Assembly: GCA_964020085.1 (NCBI GenBank)
Contig: OZ026597.1
Location: 13,214,515-13,278,514 of the forward strand
Length of the DNA stretch: 64,000 nucleotides
Reading direction: 5' to 3'
Source: Micromussa lordhowensis
Lineage: Eukaryota; Cnidaria; Anthozoa; Scleractinia; Lobophylliidae
Below, piece after piece: positions 43,187-58,053 of this stretch. Position numbers and translations under genes: made by a program. A model generated the notes under the pieces. The model worked only from the letters and a program-made list of their open reading frames with translations, was not told where the DNA came from and did not search any database. Every line of letters begins with the position of its first letter. Position 1 is the stretch's first letter.

Positions 43187-46100
43187 CTGTGAAACAGACA
43201 ACAATTATTAACTTGGATGTCAATAGAATTTTTAGTCGGGACATAAACCTGTGTTAACATACATGTAAGCCCAAGGGCCGTGCTGCATGGCAGAATATCC
43301 GCTGTACAGATATATCGACCGCACGGAAAAAGCGCAGCGAGGTCTGTAAAGGAAGTTGGTGAAGTTGTTGACGATACGAAAGTGAATATATGACTCATAG
43401 ATTTGAACTGCGAGAAAGATTTAAAGACATAAGTAAGTAAGTAACTTATTTGAACTCGGGTTGATGAGGCTGATTAGGCCCCTAACAATACAGTCATGCT
43501 AATATGCCAAGAAAAATATATAGATATGAAAAAAAGATAAAAAAAATACAAGATCAATTTATGACTAACATTCTATATCCTATATCAATAGATAAACAAT
43601 AACCAGTCCTAAATCTTGAAATTATTACAGTGAATCTTAGGAAACTGTACATTACAAATGTAGCTCTCTTACAGAATTTCTAAATTCCTTGAGAATTGTC
43701 ATTGAACGTAATTTATCCGATAAGGAATTCCACTTTGGCACCAATAAAAGTTGTAGATTTTAAGCCAAAGTTTGAAGTTTTCTTGCGTAGGACTACGAGC
43801 ATGTTTGTGCCTCTCAAGCACTTCACATTATTGCGTAGGACGAACAAGTCACTAATACATCCCGGTAACATACCGTTTACAGCTTTAAAAATTAATATGG
43901 CAATGTCCTGTAGGCGACGCTGATTTCCCTTTCGCAAACGGTCTATGTCATTTTCAACGGTCGATGCCATTTTCGTAAGCAGTCTATGCCATTTTTGGCG
44001 GATCACCCTGGTAGTGTAGTGGTATTAGAGGGATGTCAGGAAACAGAGGTTCCGGGTTCGATTGGCTACTTGCAAATTTTCCTTTAAAAATTCGTTTACA
44101 GTTGTAAAAAAGTTGTAAAAAAGTTGTAAAAGTGCCGCGAAAATGGCAAAGACCGTTTACGAAAGGGAAATGCGCGTAGGCGACGATTGGACAAAGTTAA
44201 GCCGTAGTCATCATCACCATCTCTGCTTATCAAACTCGTAACAATTATGCCAAGTCACGGAACAGTAAGCAAAATAAGACATAACAAACGAGTTGTAGAG
44301 GCACATCTTCGAAGAGATTGATAGCGTGTTCTTTAGCCTGCTCAAAACATCTAACTGATTTTCAACTTTCTTAATAATCTTGCCAATGTGTTTGCTAAAA
44401 TTAAGCGAGTTATCGATAGTTACGTCTAAAATTAATAAGTGGTCTACGATAGGAACTTGTACATCACTAATGCTAAAGGATAGATCACAAGGATGATTTC
44501 TTGAAAGAATAATACATTTACATTAATAGGGATTGAGTACAAGCTTATTATCGTCAAACCAACGACTCGCTACAGCAACATCGCCATTGATTACAGACTT
44601 TACCACCTCTGGATCTCGATCACTAAAATAAATTTGGTTATCAATATATATAGTTGGAGAAATTAGCACAGTTAATAAAATAGAACAGATCATTTAGAAA
44701 AATATTAAATAGGAGGGGCCCTAAAACCGATCCCTGGGGTACACCCTTGGAAAAAAACAACAACATCAGATGTTGCATCTTCTATCCTGACGCGCTGGGA
44801 CCTGTCTCTAAGGTAACTGTGTAGGAGGGTCAAGCTGAGTGGAGCAGCACCATAGGCAGCCAGCTTGGCAAGGAAGAGGTCGTGCGGTATCATATCATGT
44901 GCATGACAGTGCATGAGTGCATGAACGGCTTGACCGTTTGTCAAAATTTCTTGGGATTGCCTTTGGCATTTGCGGCACAGGTGCGAAAATATTTAGATAC
45001 AGCCTTACGCCTCAATGAAGATGCAACATTTCGCTGAGTCTTGTACCTGTCCCAATCTAACCGACACTTGGACTTGTTGTAAAGGCGCTTTGTTCTGTTT
45101 CCTTATTGCCTCGAGTAGCTCAAGTGTCATAAATGTACGTGCTCACGATTTGCTGTTCTACGTTTAATTGGCTCGTGGGCATCGAGCACACTTGATAACA
45201 GGTAACTCCAAGCCCGATAGATGTCGTCAATGTCCTCGGATACGTATGCGATATCGAATGGAATCAACTGCAAATCATCGTGAAATCGCTCGGGATCGTA
45301 ATTCTTGAAAGTGCGATTTTCATCGTTGATAGGGCAAGTCCTAGGGAAGTGTGACCCGCTAACAGCATAGGTGATGGTCACTTAAGCCTAAATCTAACGT
45401 GGCAGACGTTAAAAAAGACCGAGGCCTGTTAGTCAGGATTACGTCGATGAGAGTATAGATGTCGCAGACACTCTCGTGGGCTCCTTGATCAAGTTGGTCA
45501 ACCTATATTCAATCAATAAGTCCAGTAAAGCTCTTCCCTCTCGGGATACCTCATCCGGATGTAAGATATCGCAATTTAGATCACCAATCGCAATTTAGAT
45601 CACTACATTGTCATCACGCTGAGAGGAATTAAGCAGCATGGCGTTTACCTCCGGAAACCACAGATGTTTGGTTACATTTGGTGGCTGGCTTATACGTGCA
45701 CAGAAGCAATGTCCTCTTCGATGACGTTTTAGGCAGCAGAGCGATAGATTCGATATAATTGCCTTCCAGATGATTAATTCTCTGAGTGATCACACCTCTT
45801 CTAATGTTAACTAGGAGACCACCTCAAAAACGACTACGATATTTACGGAACATCTTGTACCCTGTGATATAGAACTGTGAATCGGGGGAGGCTCCACCTA
45901 TCTTTGTCTCAGCTAGTGCAAAAACATCGAAAGCGCCCTCGAGTATCAGTGACTTCACTTCAAAACATTTAAAACCAGCCACACATTCGCATTTAGGTAT
46001 GCTATTTTTATGTTGTTATTATGACGATGTAAAATCGTAGAAAGCTCAAGAAACTGATTTGCGTGCTTCTTCTTTTCCTGAAGAAAGACGTCGTATGGAT

Positions 46101-49100
46101 GGAAGCAGTCCCTGGTAAAATTATCGGTCTCGTGGAAGCCGATTGATTTTAATATTGCTTCCTCGGTAACTAAACCATCTTTCTCTTCAAAAAAATGAAT
46201 CACTCAGTGGCGGTTAGGAGCATATGGGGCAAATCCAATCGATCGTTGGTCGATCCAAAAGGTACTTGAAAGCTGAGTTTGACATTTTGAGGCATTTTGC
46301 GTGAATCCAAAAACCATACACTCAGAACACAAAACCGCATTTTGGTTCTTCCTAACACTTTTCCCACACTCTTTGAACGGAAACTTTGTAGTCCCCGGGT
46401 TTAAGCCGTGAATGTCTCCATGCACTGAGCAACGGACGCTGGATGTTAAACCAGCTACGTCCATTTGTATAATGTAGCGATCTACACGATAAAAATGACT
46501 TTCCTCTGCCACATAGTCTTACTGAACCTTGTTTACATATCGGTCGAAGCACAGAGTTTTCCCAGTAAAAGCAATCTTTCGCCGTCTCTTGTCGATTCCT
46601 ACCGTACGCGATATATAGAGCTAGAGAATATTGACAAGGGCGGGAGCTCTTCGAAACGAAAGCGACCGCCATTATGCAGTTTAGCTCACATAAGAGATAA
46701 TCGCAAGCAAGGAGTGAGTACGTATCTCAGGCCGGAAAAAAAGTTCAGGCTTGAACGGAATTCGGATCCATGATCTTTGCGATACCGATGCAGTGCTGTA
46801 CCAACTGAGGTATCAAGCCAACTGGGGGCTGGTCACAAGTTTGTGAATGAAAACGAGCTCTACAAAGTTTACCCAGTGCAAGACTATGAAAATATTACAT
46901 CAGTAGCAATAAAGCATTCTGATTTTTTATAAGAGTAAGTAGTGGCTGTTCATAGTCTAGAAGTGTCGTGCTAAACAGGTTGCGGAGTCTTTAAAGTAGC
47001 TCATTAGCCAACAAGCACTGGAGCTTATCAGGGTTTTAGTGCATTATATACACACCTGCCCAGTCCGTTGTGAGTCCGCTGGCCAGTACTGTAGCCCTGC
47101 TCGGCTGACAGATTCGTTGGAAGGAGCCCTGTATGATGGAGGCAATTCAGTATAACTAAAATGGCATAAGGTATATCTTGCCGTTATATTATGAAGCAGA
47201 TTTTAAACAATTATGAAGAAAGTGTATACCTCTCGTGTTTGCCCTCTGGTTTCTTATTCTTATCTGCGTCAAGAACTTGTTTTCGTCTGAAATGAAAGAG
47301 ATTATAGTCAACTAGTGTAATCAGAACTGCAAACTGAACACCTCCGGCTATCCAACACGCATTAATCACAATACAAGACCTGATATCTAGGGCGTGGTTG
47401 GTTAAGCGATTAACGCTTATCTAAGACTATAGTGAAACTTGGCTTCAACTTCCCTTGCATACGACTGGTGCCTCTACTACAGTAAAAACCAAGAACCTGG
47501 ATTTTAAGGACCTGTTAGGCTAAGATTCTCCATTTACACCCCCCCCCCCCCTGACATAAGAACCTGTCATACACTTATATACGAAGGCTGTATACGAGAC
47601 TAGTGGCCCATCAGGCCGGAGCTTATCCCGGTTTCTGTAGCATGAAACGACCAGGAGTATTTCTTCTCCCCCCTCCCCCCCCCCCCTCCCGGATGGCATG
47701 CTAGTCCATCGCAGGGTTACCCCAACACTTTAAGTTCGCCGCTACTCAGTTATACAACTGGGTGGAGAGAGGCACTGTGAGTCTTGCTCAAGAACACAAC
47801 ACAATGTCCCCGGCCAGGGCTCGAACCAGGACCGCTCGAACCAGGACCGCTCGATCCGGAGACGAGCGCACTAACCATGAGGCCACCGCGCCTCCCACAC
47901 ATTTATAAATAGAACCTGGAACTAACTTGGAAAAATCCAGGTTCTTAAACGCTGTTTTTTACTGAATTTAAATTGACCAGTGAGCAGTCAGAAAGCGGGG
48001 AAAACCTGACATGTACGGTCATAGGAAAGGCAATTAAGTCAGGCTTCTTTTCTCTCTGGAAACAGCATTGAAAATTCACGAAAAGGGATCTAATACCGCA
48101 GAAACAACGACAACGTTTTGCCTTTTGTTCCCTATGATCACTGGTTTCAAACCAGTTAAAGAAACTGTGCAGTCTGTAAGTGCACTATCTCAATGACTAG
48201 ACTTAACTGACCGTGAGTCTCCTAACATGGTGAGAAGTCTGGATTGAGGAAGCTGGGATGTCGTGATGTGAGCCAAGGTTCCGAACAGTTTCTCAGCATT
48301 AACATTGTCTTCAGCGGTCACCTGGAAAAACAGCCAACAAAAAAACAACAATCTTTGTTACAACGCCCTTCTGGTATTTGGTTTCTATCACGCATAGAAA
48401 TCGAGAGCGAATTATCTAATTGTTTTAGTATAAGTCTACTAGTCGTTCAAACCTTTGTCTAAATCTTCTTCACAGACACTTCGAAAACGCCAAGAAGCGG
48501 CCGTCATTTTGTTAACAAGAGCACACTGCCACGTTACTCGCTATCTATCACAAAATGGATAGTGAGTAGCGTAGCCAATCGTGAGAACAGCATTGGTGAA
48601 AGAACCGTAGTAGATTTATACTAACAGTGTATAGACATTAAAAAAATTGTTTTACGATTGAAACAAGGGTTCCTTAAGTCAAACGAGCTATAAAAAGCCT
48701 AAATTGCATTTTAGTTTGCACAGTGCATGTGATGTTCTGGGCGAGGGTTCTTCCATACGATCATACTATAAGAACTACTGATACTCCTGGGTTCAAACCA
48801 TTCAGTCATATTTTAGTCAAAGGGACACAGTCAGCTTTGGGACCGCGCTGTCCTGGATACTAGTTTCCTCACTTTGAAAAAAGTTTACCTCAACCTGAAA
48901 TCAAATTACATCTTGAAATCCGCTTTAATCTTCGCAGTGTTTTGCTTGATTTTCAATCGTTGACTGAAAAAATGTTTTTGAGTGTGCTTTTGCTCAACCT
49001 ACATGTATGATATAATTTTTATCATATTTGGTTAAAAACAGTATGGATAGCGTCTCTGTGATATGCAAATTAGCTATGAAATGGTACCTTATGCGCATGT

Positions 49101-52100
49101 GCGCCAGCTGACGGTGTTCCATTAACAGAAAATAACACAAAACAGCGATGACATATGTTTAAACATAGAGGGACTAGGAGGCGTGGGTTAAGACGAGAAG
49201 GGATTGGGACGAGACAAAAGGGCACCCTGTTCGTGAAGAAGATGAATTCTCGCATATATCACTTTTTTACGTCCTCATTACGAGAGCAGACTAACATAAT
49301 CAAAACTAACCTCTACATCGTTGATTTTTCTGAGAGAGAAGTGAGCTAAACGGAAGAGCACGTAAGGTTTCCACAACGTAAAGGAGGTTATAGGATTTCC
49401 CTCGCTGCTGATACTAAGGTGCTCCAGTCTTCGCAACAGAGACAAACAATTGATTTGCTGCAAACCTCTGATATTCATCTCCGTGAATGAAAGGCCCTGT
49501 GGACGGAGACGAAAAACATAAGAAGTCATAATTCATCCAGTAGCCTTAGTTTTAACCTCGGCCGGGCCCCGAGATTATTCATAAACAAACGAAGGGCTGA
49601 AACTTAAAGCCTCTTGACAAAGTTACAATGAGCGACAAAAGCAGTTGAGATACATTTAGAAAATGACCCTGTATATTGTATTTAACACGGACCTTCATAT
49701 TGTCTGGGAGGATGAGAGGTGTAAATGTTTCCAAGACGCTCGAAAATACAATTTTACAGTGAGGTGTCCTAACACTTTTGTCGCCTATTGTACGACATAA
49801 GGACAAACTACAGTAAACGTAGATTATGAGCAGCCCCTTCTTCGTAGCGTAAAATGCCAGTCCCCTTTCGCCCTCGGCAATATCACCGGGGGTAATGCTA
49901 GGGGCAAAAGATGACTGGCACTTCAGGCTAATTCTTGAACTTATGTCACCTTATGACGAAAAACCTGAATGGAAATGAAATGAGATGAAACATTTCTTGC
50001 ATCACACTTTACAGTCCACAAAGGCAGTCGGATTTCTCCTTCAGCTTTAATTCGTATGCAGCGTTTGCAGGTTAGCTGATTCACTGTTTGAAATAAGCAC
50101 TGCTGCTTCAGGAAAGGTCTTGAAAAGAATTTTATCTTATTACATCGTCGCTTGGATACTCACCAACAGGGAGGGAAATCGAGCTCTGATCTTGTACAGC
50201 TGGGGAACAATGTTATCGAAGTCGATGAATTTGAAGGCGATCGCGCTGACAGCTTGCACGGCCTGGTTACCCCAGTTGCGATCCAGCGCATCCAAGGAGC
50301 CTGGGCCATACAAGTACAACGTGTCATTGTCCAGCTCAGCAAGGTGACAGATACTCAGAGGGGAGGGCACAGTGTCCCTGGTACTAAAACACATTCACAG
50401 AGATGAGTACTATGTAAAGTATAACCTTGGTTTAGCGAGGTCAGATGTGAAGAGCAAATATCAGGGTAAAAGCTCGGATACCAGAACGTTGCACTTAACA
50501 CATGTTTATAATGAATATTGAGATGCCCTACTACGTTGCTACAGAAATCAAGAGTTTAAATTCCGGTTGAGTGTATGCAGTGATCGACGCTATCCTGTTT
50601 GATCCAAGCGACTAGTGAACATGTTGTAACTGCCTATAAGGAGGAGCGTGATCACTTACTCTATACAGTCGGGAGGTTCATAACTTGAGATCTGGGGAGC
50701 AGTTTCCAAGGCATCGCGGGACTCGGTCTTTACGCTGCACAACAAAAAGATGAAACTGTTGCTTCAAAAGGGAAAATGTTAACCACCAAGTTACATTAAC
50801 CCTTTTGAAAGCAGGGAGAATAGACGGATTCGGCTTACGTGTGCTACCCAATTCAGATCATGTGATGATTCACTTGGCAGCCAAAATGGGAGGTTACAAT
50901 TGTGCAATTTGTCACACAAAACTGATGACATGGGAGTATACAAACAATAATAATAATATAACACATATAATATTTATTATTAAAAACAGGATTACTGGAT
51001 AATGCAATTCGAGAGTTTTCATTGGCCATCATGGGCTATGAGCATGCTCTACGAATATGGTAAGCGTACGCGTGATTTTTTGAGGCGTTTGAATTTTTTT
51101 TAAGTTTAGTTTGCTCTATTTTTGGGGCGTTTTTAATAAAACAATTGTTCCACTCGCCCTTGTTGGATACGAGATGATTATTGCCAACTCGGCGCTATGC
51201 GTCTCGTTGGCTATCTAACATCTCATACCCAACGTGCGCTTGTGGAATAATTGTTAAACATTTCATATTAAAATTTTCATTGTAACATTAAACAACAATA
51301 CTCACATTTCCTTCGTTCGGGTCACCTCCCATTGCCTCTGGGCATTGTTGATAGCAATGCGACGCTTTTCCTGAAAGAGCACAATCACACCATAAGCAAC
51401 TAAGACAAAACATGGCGATGCCACAACTCCGTTACAGACTGTAGGGAAAGTTCACTGAAAAACTACCTTGAGAACAGCCAGTTTACTGATTTCTTTCTTT
51501 TTCTCTTCTTCTTTTCGGGCCATAACTGAGGCAATTCTTTTCTCTTCTTCCTGACGGAATTAGTAGAACATTACGTCATTATTAGTAGATCTCACTTGAT
51601 ATGCCACGTGACATTTTTGGCTGAGCCACTGCCGACAAATCACTCCTGGACTAAAATATTAGCCACTACAAAATGAGAGCTTTCATAACATTTCTCAGTT
51701 GTCGGAAACAGTTAAGTTTGTCTCGATGTTCGCCACATGTAATTTTGTATTACTAATAAAATTGCAGTAACTACGAGTGAAAAATTGCATAATAATGCAA
51801 TCACATCTAAGAGAAAAAAAGTACAACTGCTAAGGGCGGCGGGAAAACGATCACGTGAAATTATCAACGATTCTCCAAAAGCAGGTTCAAATTCGATGAG
51901 AAGGCACCGGAGTCACCAAAACGAAAAGGAGTTGGTGGTGAAACAAGAGCCAAAGGAAAAAAGAAAAAAATATATGCCGTAGCATATAATTCATGTTAGG
52001 CCACCCAGACATCTCATAATGATAATTTGGTTTTATCAACTGGGTTGATAATGTGAATTGGCCACCGTAAAGAGATTCGGAAGCTGACGTTTCGAGCGTT

Positions 52101-52201
52101 AGCCATTCGTCGGAGCAGGATTCTCTTTACGGTGGAAATCTCTTTACGGTGGCAAATTCACATTATCAACCCAGTTGATAACACCAGATTATCTTGTAAT
52201 A

Positions 52202-52238
<37 letters not shown>

Positions 52239-55200
52239 TGCCCCTTTATCTCATGATAGATCTCTTGTATACCCCCTGACAACCCTGCAATAACCCTGTA
52301 AACCCTAGAATGCTCCAGCCTTTAAACCCTTGTATACCCATGTAAACCGGACCATTGCTACCACTGTAAAGCCTGATAATTAACCCTGTATACCCACCAC
52401 AAATATCTATTGCACATGCGTTTTGATGTACATGTATCTGAAATATTTATACAGTACTTACTGATATTCTCTTCATGTCCAGCTGCCGTAGGTTTGACAC
52501 ATTCCTGAGTATGACCTGTTTGTAAGAAGGATCGGTTGCAAAGGGATTCCCATCCATGGACAGCTCGTTCAGTGAAGTGGAGTCCGACAAGCATAGAATG
52601 TCATCAAAGCTGAACGAAAATCAAAGATCGATTGCTTAAAGCCTGCGAGGAAAGTTTGTGTAACTTGCAAAGCATTTTTCAACAAAAACAATCACACTTG
52701 AATGACCTTCTCAGTAATGATGAAGAAAGTAAACTTTAATTGAAGCCCCGAGGCCCGTTTCTCAAAATTCCCGGTAACCGGACCTGAAGCCATATTTTAA
52801 GGTTCAAATCTAAGGAATAGTAGAGGGGATTTTAGCTCAAAAACCAGACTGTTATGTTTCGTTTCCTGATGTTTTTGTTGTGCATTTCAAAACTATTGGC
52901 TTACAAAATTTCTCTAAAGCTTGAATGTAAAAACGGCACACAAAAATCAGCTTTTCGGGAACGGTAACTACTGGGACCTTGGAAAAAGTGGCCCCTGGAT
53001 TTAGATATCATTTTTAAGAACTGGTTTATACTGGCAGCTTCTGATCATTTGACCATTCCATGCAGTCTTTTGGAGTTCTGACGCAGAAAAGGCTTTTCTG
53101 TAGTCAGAAAAGGCGTTTCTCTCTAACAGACACACCTTGTGATGCAATTAAAACTGAGAAAGAGCCTCTGAAGATTTGGTAACAGATCAACCTCCTCCTG
53201 CAAAAAAAAAACAACAACAACAGGATGCAATGCTTTTTAATCTCTTTTCTGAAGACATACTCAAAATTTTAGAAATTGAAGTTCAAGTGTTTTTAGTTTA
53301 TCTGACAATGGACAAACAAAAGCTGAGATTTACGACAAAAGAAAGTAAATTCCATGACAACTACACTGTAGCAATAAGTGATGACCACTATTTTTAAGAC
53401 ACTGAAATATTTCGTAAGTTCAAAGAAGTAAAACTGTGCTCAAATAAACATCACGTAATTTTCTTTACAGAAACAGAAATGAATAAGAAACACATACCAC
53501 AGTAGAAATTTTATTTCTCCTCAAGTTCAGTTCAGCCAGAGCTCTCATTCCACTGACATTACAAACATGGACAATTTCATTGCCCGCCAAGTTTAGAACC
53601 CGGAGTTCAGTGAGGTGACCAAGATTTTCAATCTTGACTATCTGTAGATTAGTAAAGTAAATGAAAGAATGCTGTCTCCTAAAATCTGTAACTGGTCATT
53701 TCACCCGATAGCCAGTTTGCCCGGACTGAAAGTTCAAAGAAGGATGTGTAAAATTCTTTCTTTTAACTAAACGAGTGAAAAGACAACATTGTGGGCATTA
53801 TGAAGGAAAATTACTCAAAACATGTATATTTTTCATTCTTTAATTCATTGACCACAGAGCTACACAATGTAACAGTCCAGGCGAACCGACTCACAGTCCG
53901 GGTGGCATTGGGTGAACTGGCTTTCGGGCAAAACGACCGCAATTTCTTAAAATGCAACAAGAACAAAAATTATTTTTAAAGTGGATATAATAATTATGAA
54001 ATGACTACATGTACATGTAAGTTAGCTCAGAACGTAATTAACTAAAATCATCCAAAAGTCTATATTTGCCAACTATTGCACGGGCATTATCCCAAATGAT
54101 CCTGAACAACCTATGCAACTTTTTGTGGCTTAATTTTCTTAGAGAATTATCTTAAACCTACAGTTTTTTCTTTGTTTGTTTTTTCTTCCAACTTTAATTT
54201 TGCTTCCTTTTTCAGTCAGCCAACAAAAGTGTCAGATGTCAGTACATGCTTAGTCAGCTCTCAATGAGATACAATACTCATTCCAAGTTTATGGTGCCTT
54301 TCTAATCCATGATCATAAATTTTTTTCTAAACGTTTTCAATCTTGTAATAAATTTATCATCAACCATGCAAGCTTGCTCGGGACTGCACTAGGGAATCAT
54401 AAGCCCTAGGTCTTTTTTTGTATGGACCACAGTGTGCTCTGTCTGTACTGTCAAGACCTTGGACCAATATTCTTCTAGTACAGTACTTGTGCTTTGGTTA
54501 ACAAGATATATATTAATTAAGGGCTGATTTATATGGTAGGACTTTGTCTCATGCGACAAGCCTGCGACTTGACTTAGGACCATTTACACGCGCACAACAT
54601 TTTCGTTTACAAAATAAAATATGCAAAAGTTTGCCGCAGGATTTTCGGAGCGAAAGTTTTAACAAACAGTAAACAAATATTTTAGCTGTCCTGCGCTTTG
54701 AAAAAAGTTTCTAACGAGATGTTTTTCGCTTTAATCCATTCAGTACTTTTCAAGAAATGACTTCATGTGAATCAGTCAACAGCCACTTTGTCCGTCATTT
54801 TGACGCAAGAAAACTTCACCTTTGTCCAAGTAGAAATTTGTCACAAAATACGTCATTTCTATCGATTTCGGCTACGATATACAACAGTATACAACAGTCG
54901 TAAGCGAGTTGTAGGTTTGATTTACACGAAACTATTCATGTCGTAGACCTGTCGTAAGCTTGACGCATGCAACAAACTCGTACCGTGTAAATTGGCCCTA
55001 ACAGGATTAATGTTATTATGTTATCATCATTATCGTTGTCGTTGTCATTGTTGTTGTTGTTATTATCATTTTTATTATTATTGTGTTGTTGTTGTTATGT
55101 TAATGTTAATTTTCCTCTCATTGAATAATTACATAAATTTCCATCTTAGCACTCATCACCTCAAGCACAGAGAATGTGAGCAATACTTTCAAACAGAATC

Positions 55201-58022
55201 AATTGAGATTTTTAATGAAAATACTATGTATATGTTATTTCCTGTTAAAACAACTCAATTTATGTTTTATAACCAAATGTTAGGTAACAAGTACAAATTG
55301 AGTTGCATGATTAATAAAATTATAATAAGTAAATGGATTATAAGTGCCTATAACCCCAGAATTTTTTTTGGCTAAGATGAAACTTAAACAAACACACAAA
55401 AAGAATTTGCCAAAATTTTCGATTTGTGATATTTTTAAGGGCTTTAAAAATTAACATAAAGTAGCTGAAATTTGATACATGACCATTACTGGGTTGACGT
55501 CACAGACTGTTTTGCATGCATGTTTGTTTATAAAGAGTTAATGCTATGTAAATGAATATGTGACGTCAACCCAGGAATATACCCAGACCCCTCACCAGCT
55601 CGGTCATAACACAAAAGATATCAAATTTCAACTACTTTCTGTTAATTTTTTAAGTCCTTAAAAATATGACAAACCGAAAATTTTGGCAAATTCTTTTTGT
55701 GTGTTTGTCTAAGGTTCATCTTAGCCGAAAAAAAAATTCTGGGGTTATAGGCACTTTAAAGTAACCATACTTTGTTGCCATGGAGATCCAACACATCAAG
55801 CTTTGTGAGAGACTCGAGGTTACTGATTTTCTTAATCCTGTCATTTAAAAATAAAATAATGAATTGAGATAATGGATTGGTTGCAGCTGGTCTTTTGCTC
55901 ATGGTCTGAAAAGTGTCTATTCCTATGAAGATAAATGCAAAAAAGGCAGCATGGATGACAAGGGCTTGGGGTGGTAAGAATGCTTGTCTCAAAAAAGCTG
56001 TGGAAACTTCACCTGCGACTTGAGTTCCCTCGGGACTCCTCGTTCTCCCAAAATCCACTTGCATTTATATTTTTAAAAGCAATAGAGCACTTTTACATGT
56101 ACTGTATTTACATAGCCTGGTCTAAACACAAGATGGGTTTGGAGGATTTGAGACAGTTATTAATGTTCAAGATTCTCCCAACCCACCAAGTGTTTAGATG
56201 AGGCTACATGTACATCATGTAAGTAAACAGAAAAAAGTACTCTATTTCTTTTATAATACATTTCTTCAAAATGCGTGCACATCTTAAACACCAAAACTGT
56301 GTTTACATACTCTCATCTAAACACACCTATCAACCAACAAGAGCATGCATAGTATCTCAGTTTTCATATAAATAATTATTGATTGAAATATGGAAAATGT
56401 TATCCACAATATTTCTCAGTTGATAAGGGCATTATTTTCAAGGGTGAAGAGAGTTCAAAAGCTTGGTCCTTTTAATATAGCTCAAGTGATGTACTGTACA
56501 TGAGTACACAAAAGTTAACTTACCTGTTTTTTCCCAACATGAGGACTCTGAGAGATCGCAAGGCAGACAGACCTGAAATCTCTTCAATCTGGTTGTCATA
56601 AAAATCTAGGAAGATCAGTCTCTTGAGATTCTCAAGGTGGCAAATCTTACTGATGAGATTGTGCTGAAAGTTGAGCAGCCTTAGGTAGTCTTCACTTTCA
56701 AGAATGGGACAGATTGTCAATCTTCTCCTGTAAGGGGGAAAAACAACAAGAGAAAAGCCTGTGATGTAATGATTGTTTTTTTAATAAGCCCAGAGACAAT
56801 TTTAAGTTCACATAAATAATTAGAAAATAACCCAAAGCAAATACGCATGCTGATTGGTTTAAAACCGTGTTTCTATAACTCCATAGAAACACAGAACTAG
56901 CATGAGCTGTTGACGTAATGATGGCGCGAACAAGAGAATTTAAATTTTGATGATCCAAGTAAACAAGTTGTTTTTCTTTTTCTTTGTCGCGGTATTTTCT
57001 AAAAGAAATAGAAAACATGTTCTTCATGTTCCTATTGAGTTATAGCAACACTCTTGAAAGTTTGGGAGAACTCAAACAAGCTGCCTGCGGCTCGTGTTCC
57101 CACAGCATTTCTCATTCTCCCAAACTTTCACTTGTGCTTCTACATGTATAACTCGATAGAAACACAGTGTACACATGTTTTCTATTTCTTAAAGAATATC
57201 CACATAATGCACTAGCATCATTTCTATCGAGTTACAGAAATATGACTGGAATATTTGGAAGAACAAGAAATGCTGTGGGAAGTCACAAACTGTCCCCACA
57301 GCTTTTTGAGTTTTCACAAACATCCATAAGTGTCTCTATACATGTAACTCATTGAACGTAATTCTCTCTGCACATACAATTTTTATGTCAACAGCTTACA
57401 TTAGCTCTCAATCAGTGTTTCAGAGCATAGAGCTATAGATTTGTGTGGTGTACACTTTTCACAAACATCCATAAGTGTCTCTATAACTCATTGGAAGTGA
57501 TTCTCTCTGCACATACAATTTTTACATCTACAGCTTGTATTAGCTCTCAATCAGTGTTTCAGAGTATATAGCTATAGATTTGTGTGGTGTACAGGGTGCT
57601 TTCTTAAGGATCTTAGCAGGGTTTGACATACCTTCCAGTAGTTTCTAAACTGCAATGTGCGATAAGAAACAGCTAAAGATGGTGGAGGCCTTTTTTTTAT
57701 AGAGGTAGGAACTATTAAAATATATTTCAAACTATGTGACATTGTACCTGTCAAGGTTAAGCCTATCAGGATTTGCCTGTCTCTCCTCAGGAAGTCTGTA
57801 TACAATAGGTACACCAGGTGCTGTTGGTGACTCGGCGAATATAACCCTGTCTCCTGAATAGATGAAAAATGAAGATTGCTTGAGACCTTCTATAAGTTAT
57901 ATCAATTGACTTTCTCTGACTTCAGAAATGGAGAGTGAGATGACCTCAGCAATATACAATATACAAGTTTATTATATGGCTTAAGCTCCGTGAGTGGGCA
58001 AGATGAATCAAATCCTGCGCTG

Positions 58023-58053
<31 letters not shown>

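Noticed and set aside
44011..44066. Functional tRNA-Glu gene
   Set aside because: Only the A and B box regions match; the B box ends wrongly and the stems do not close.
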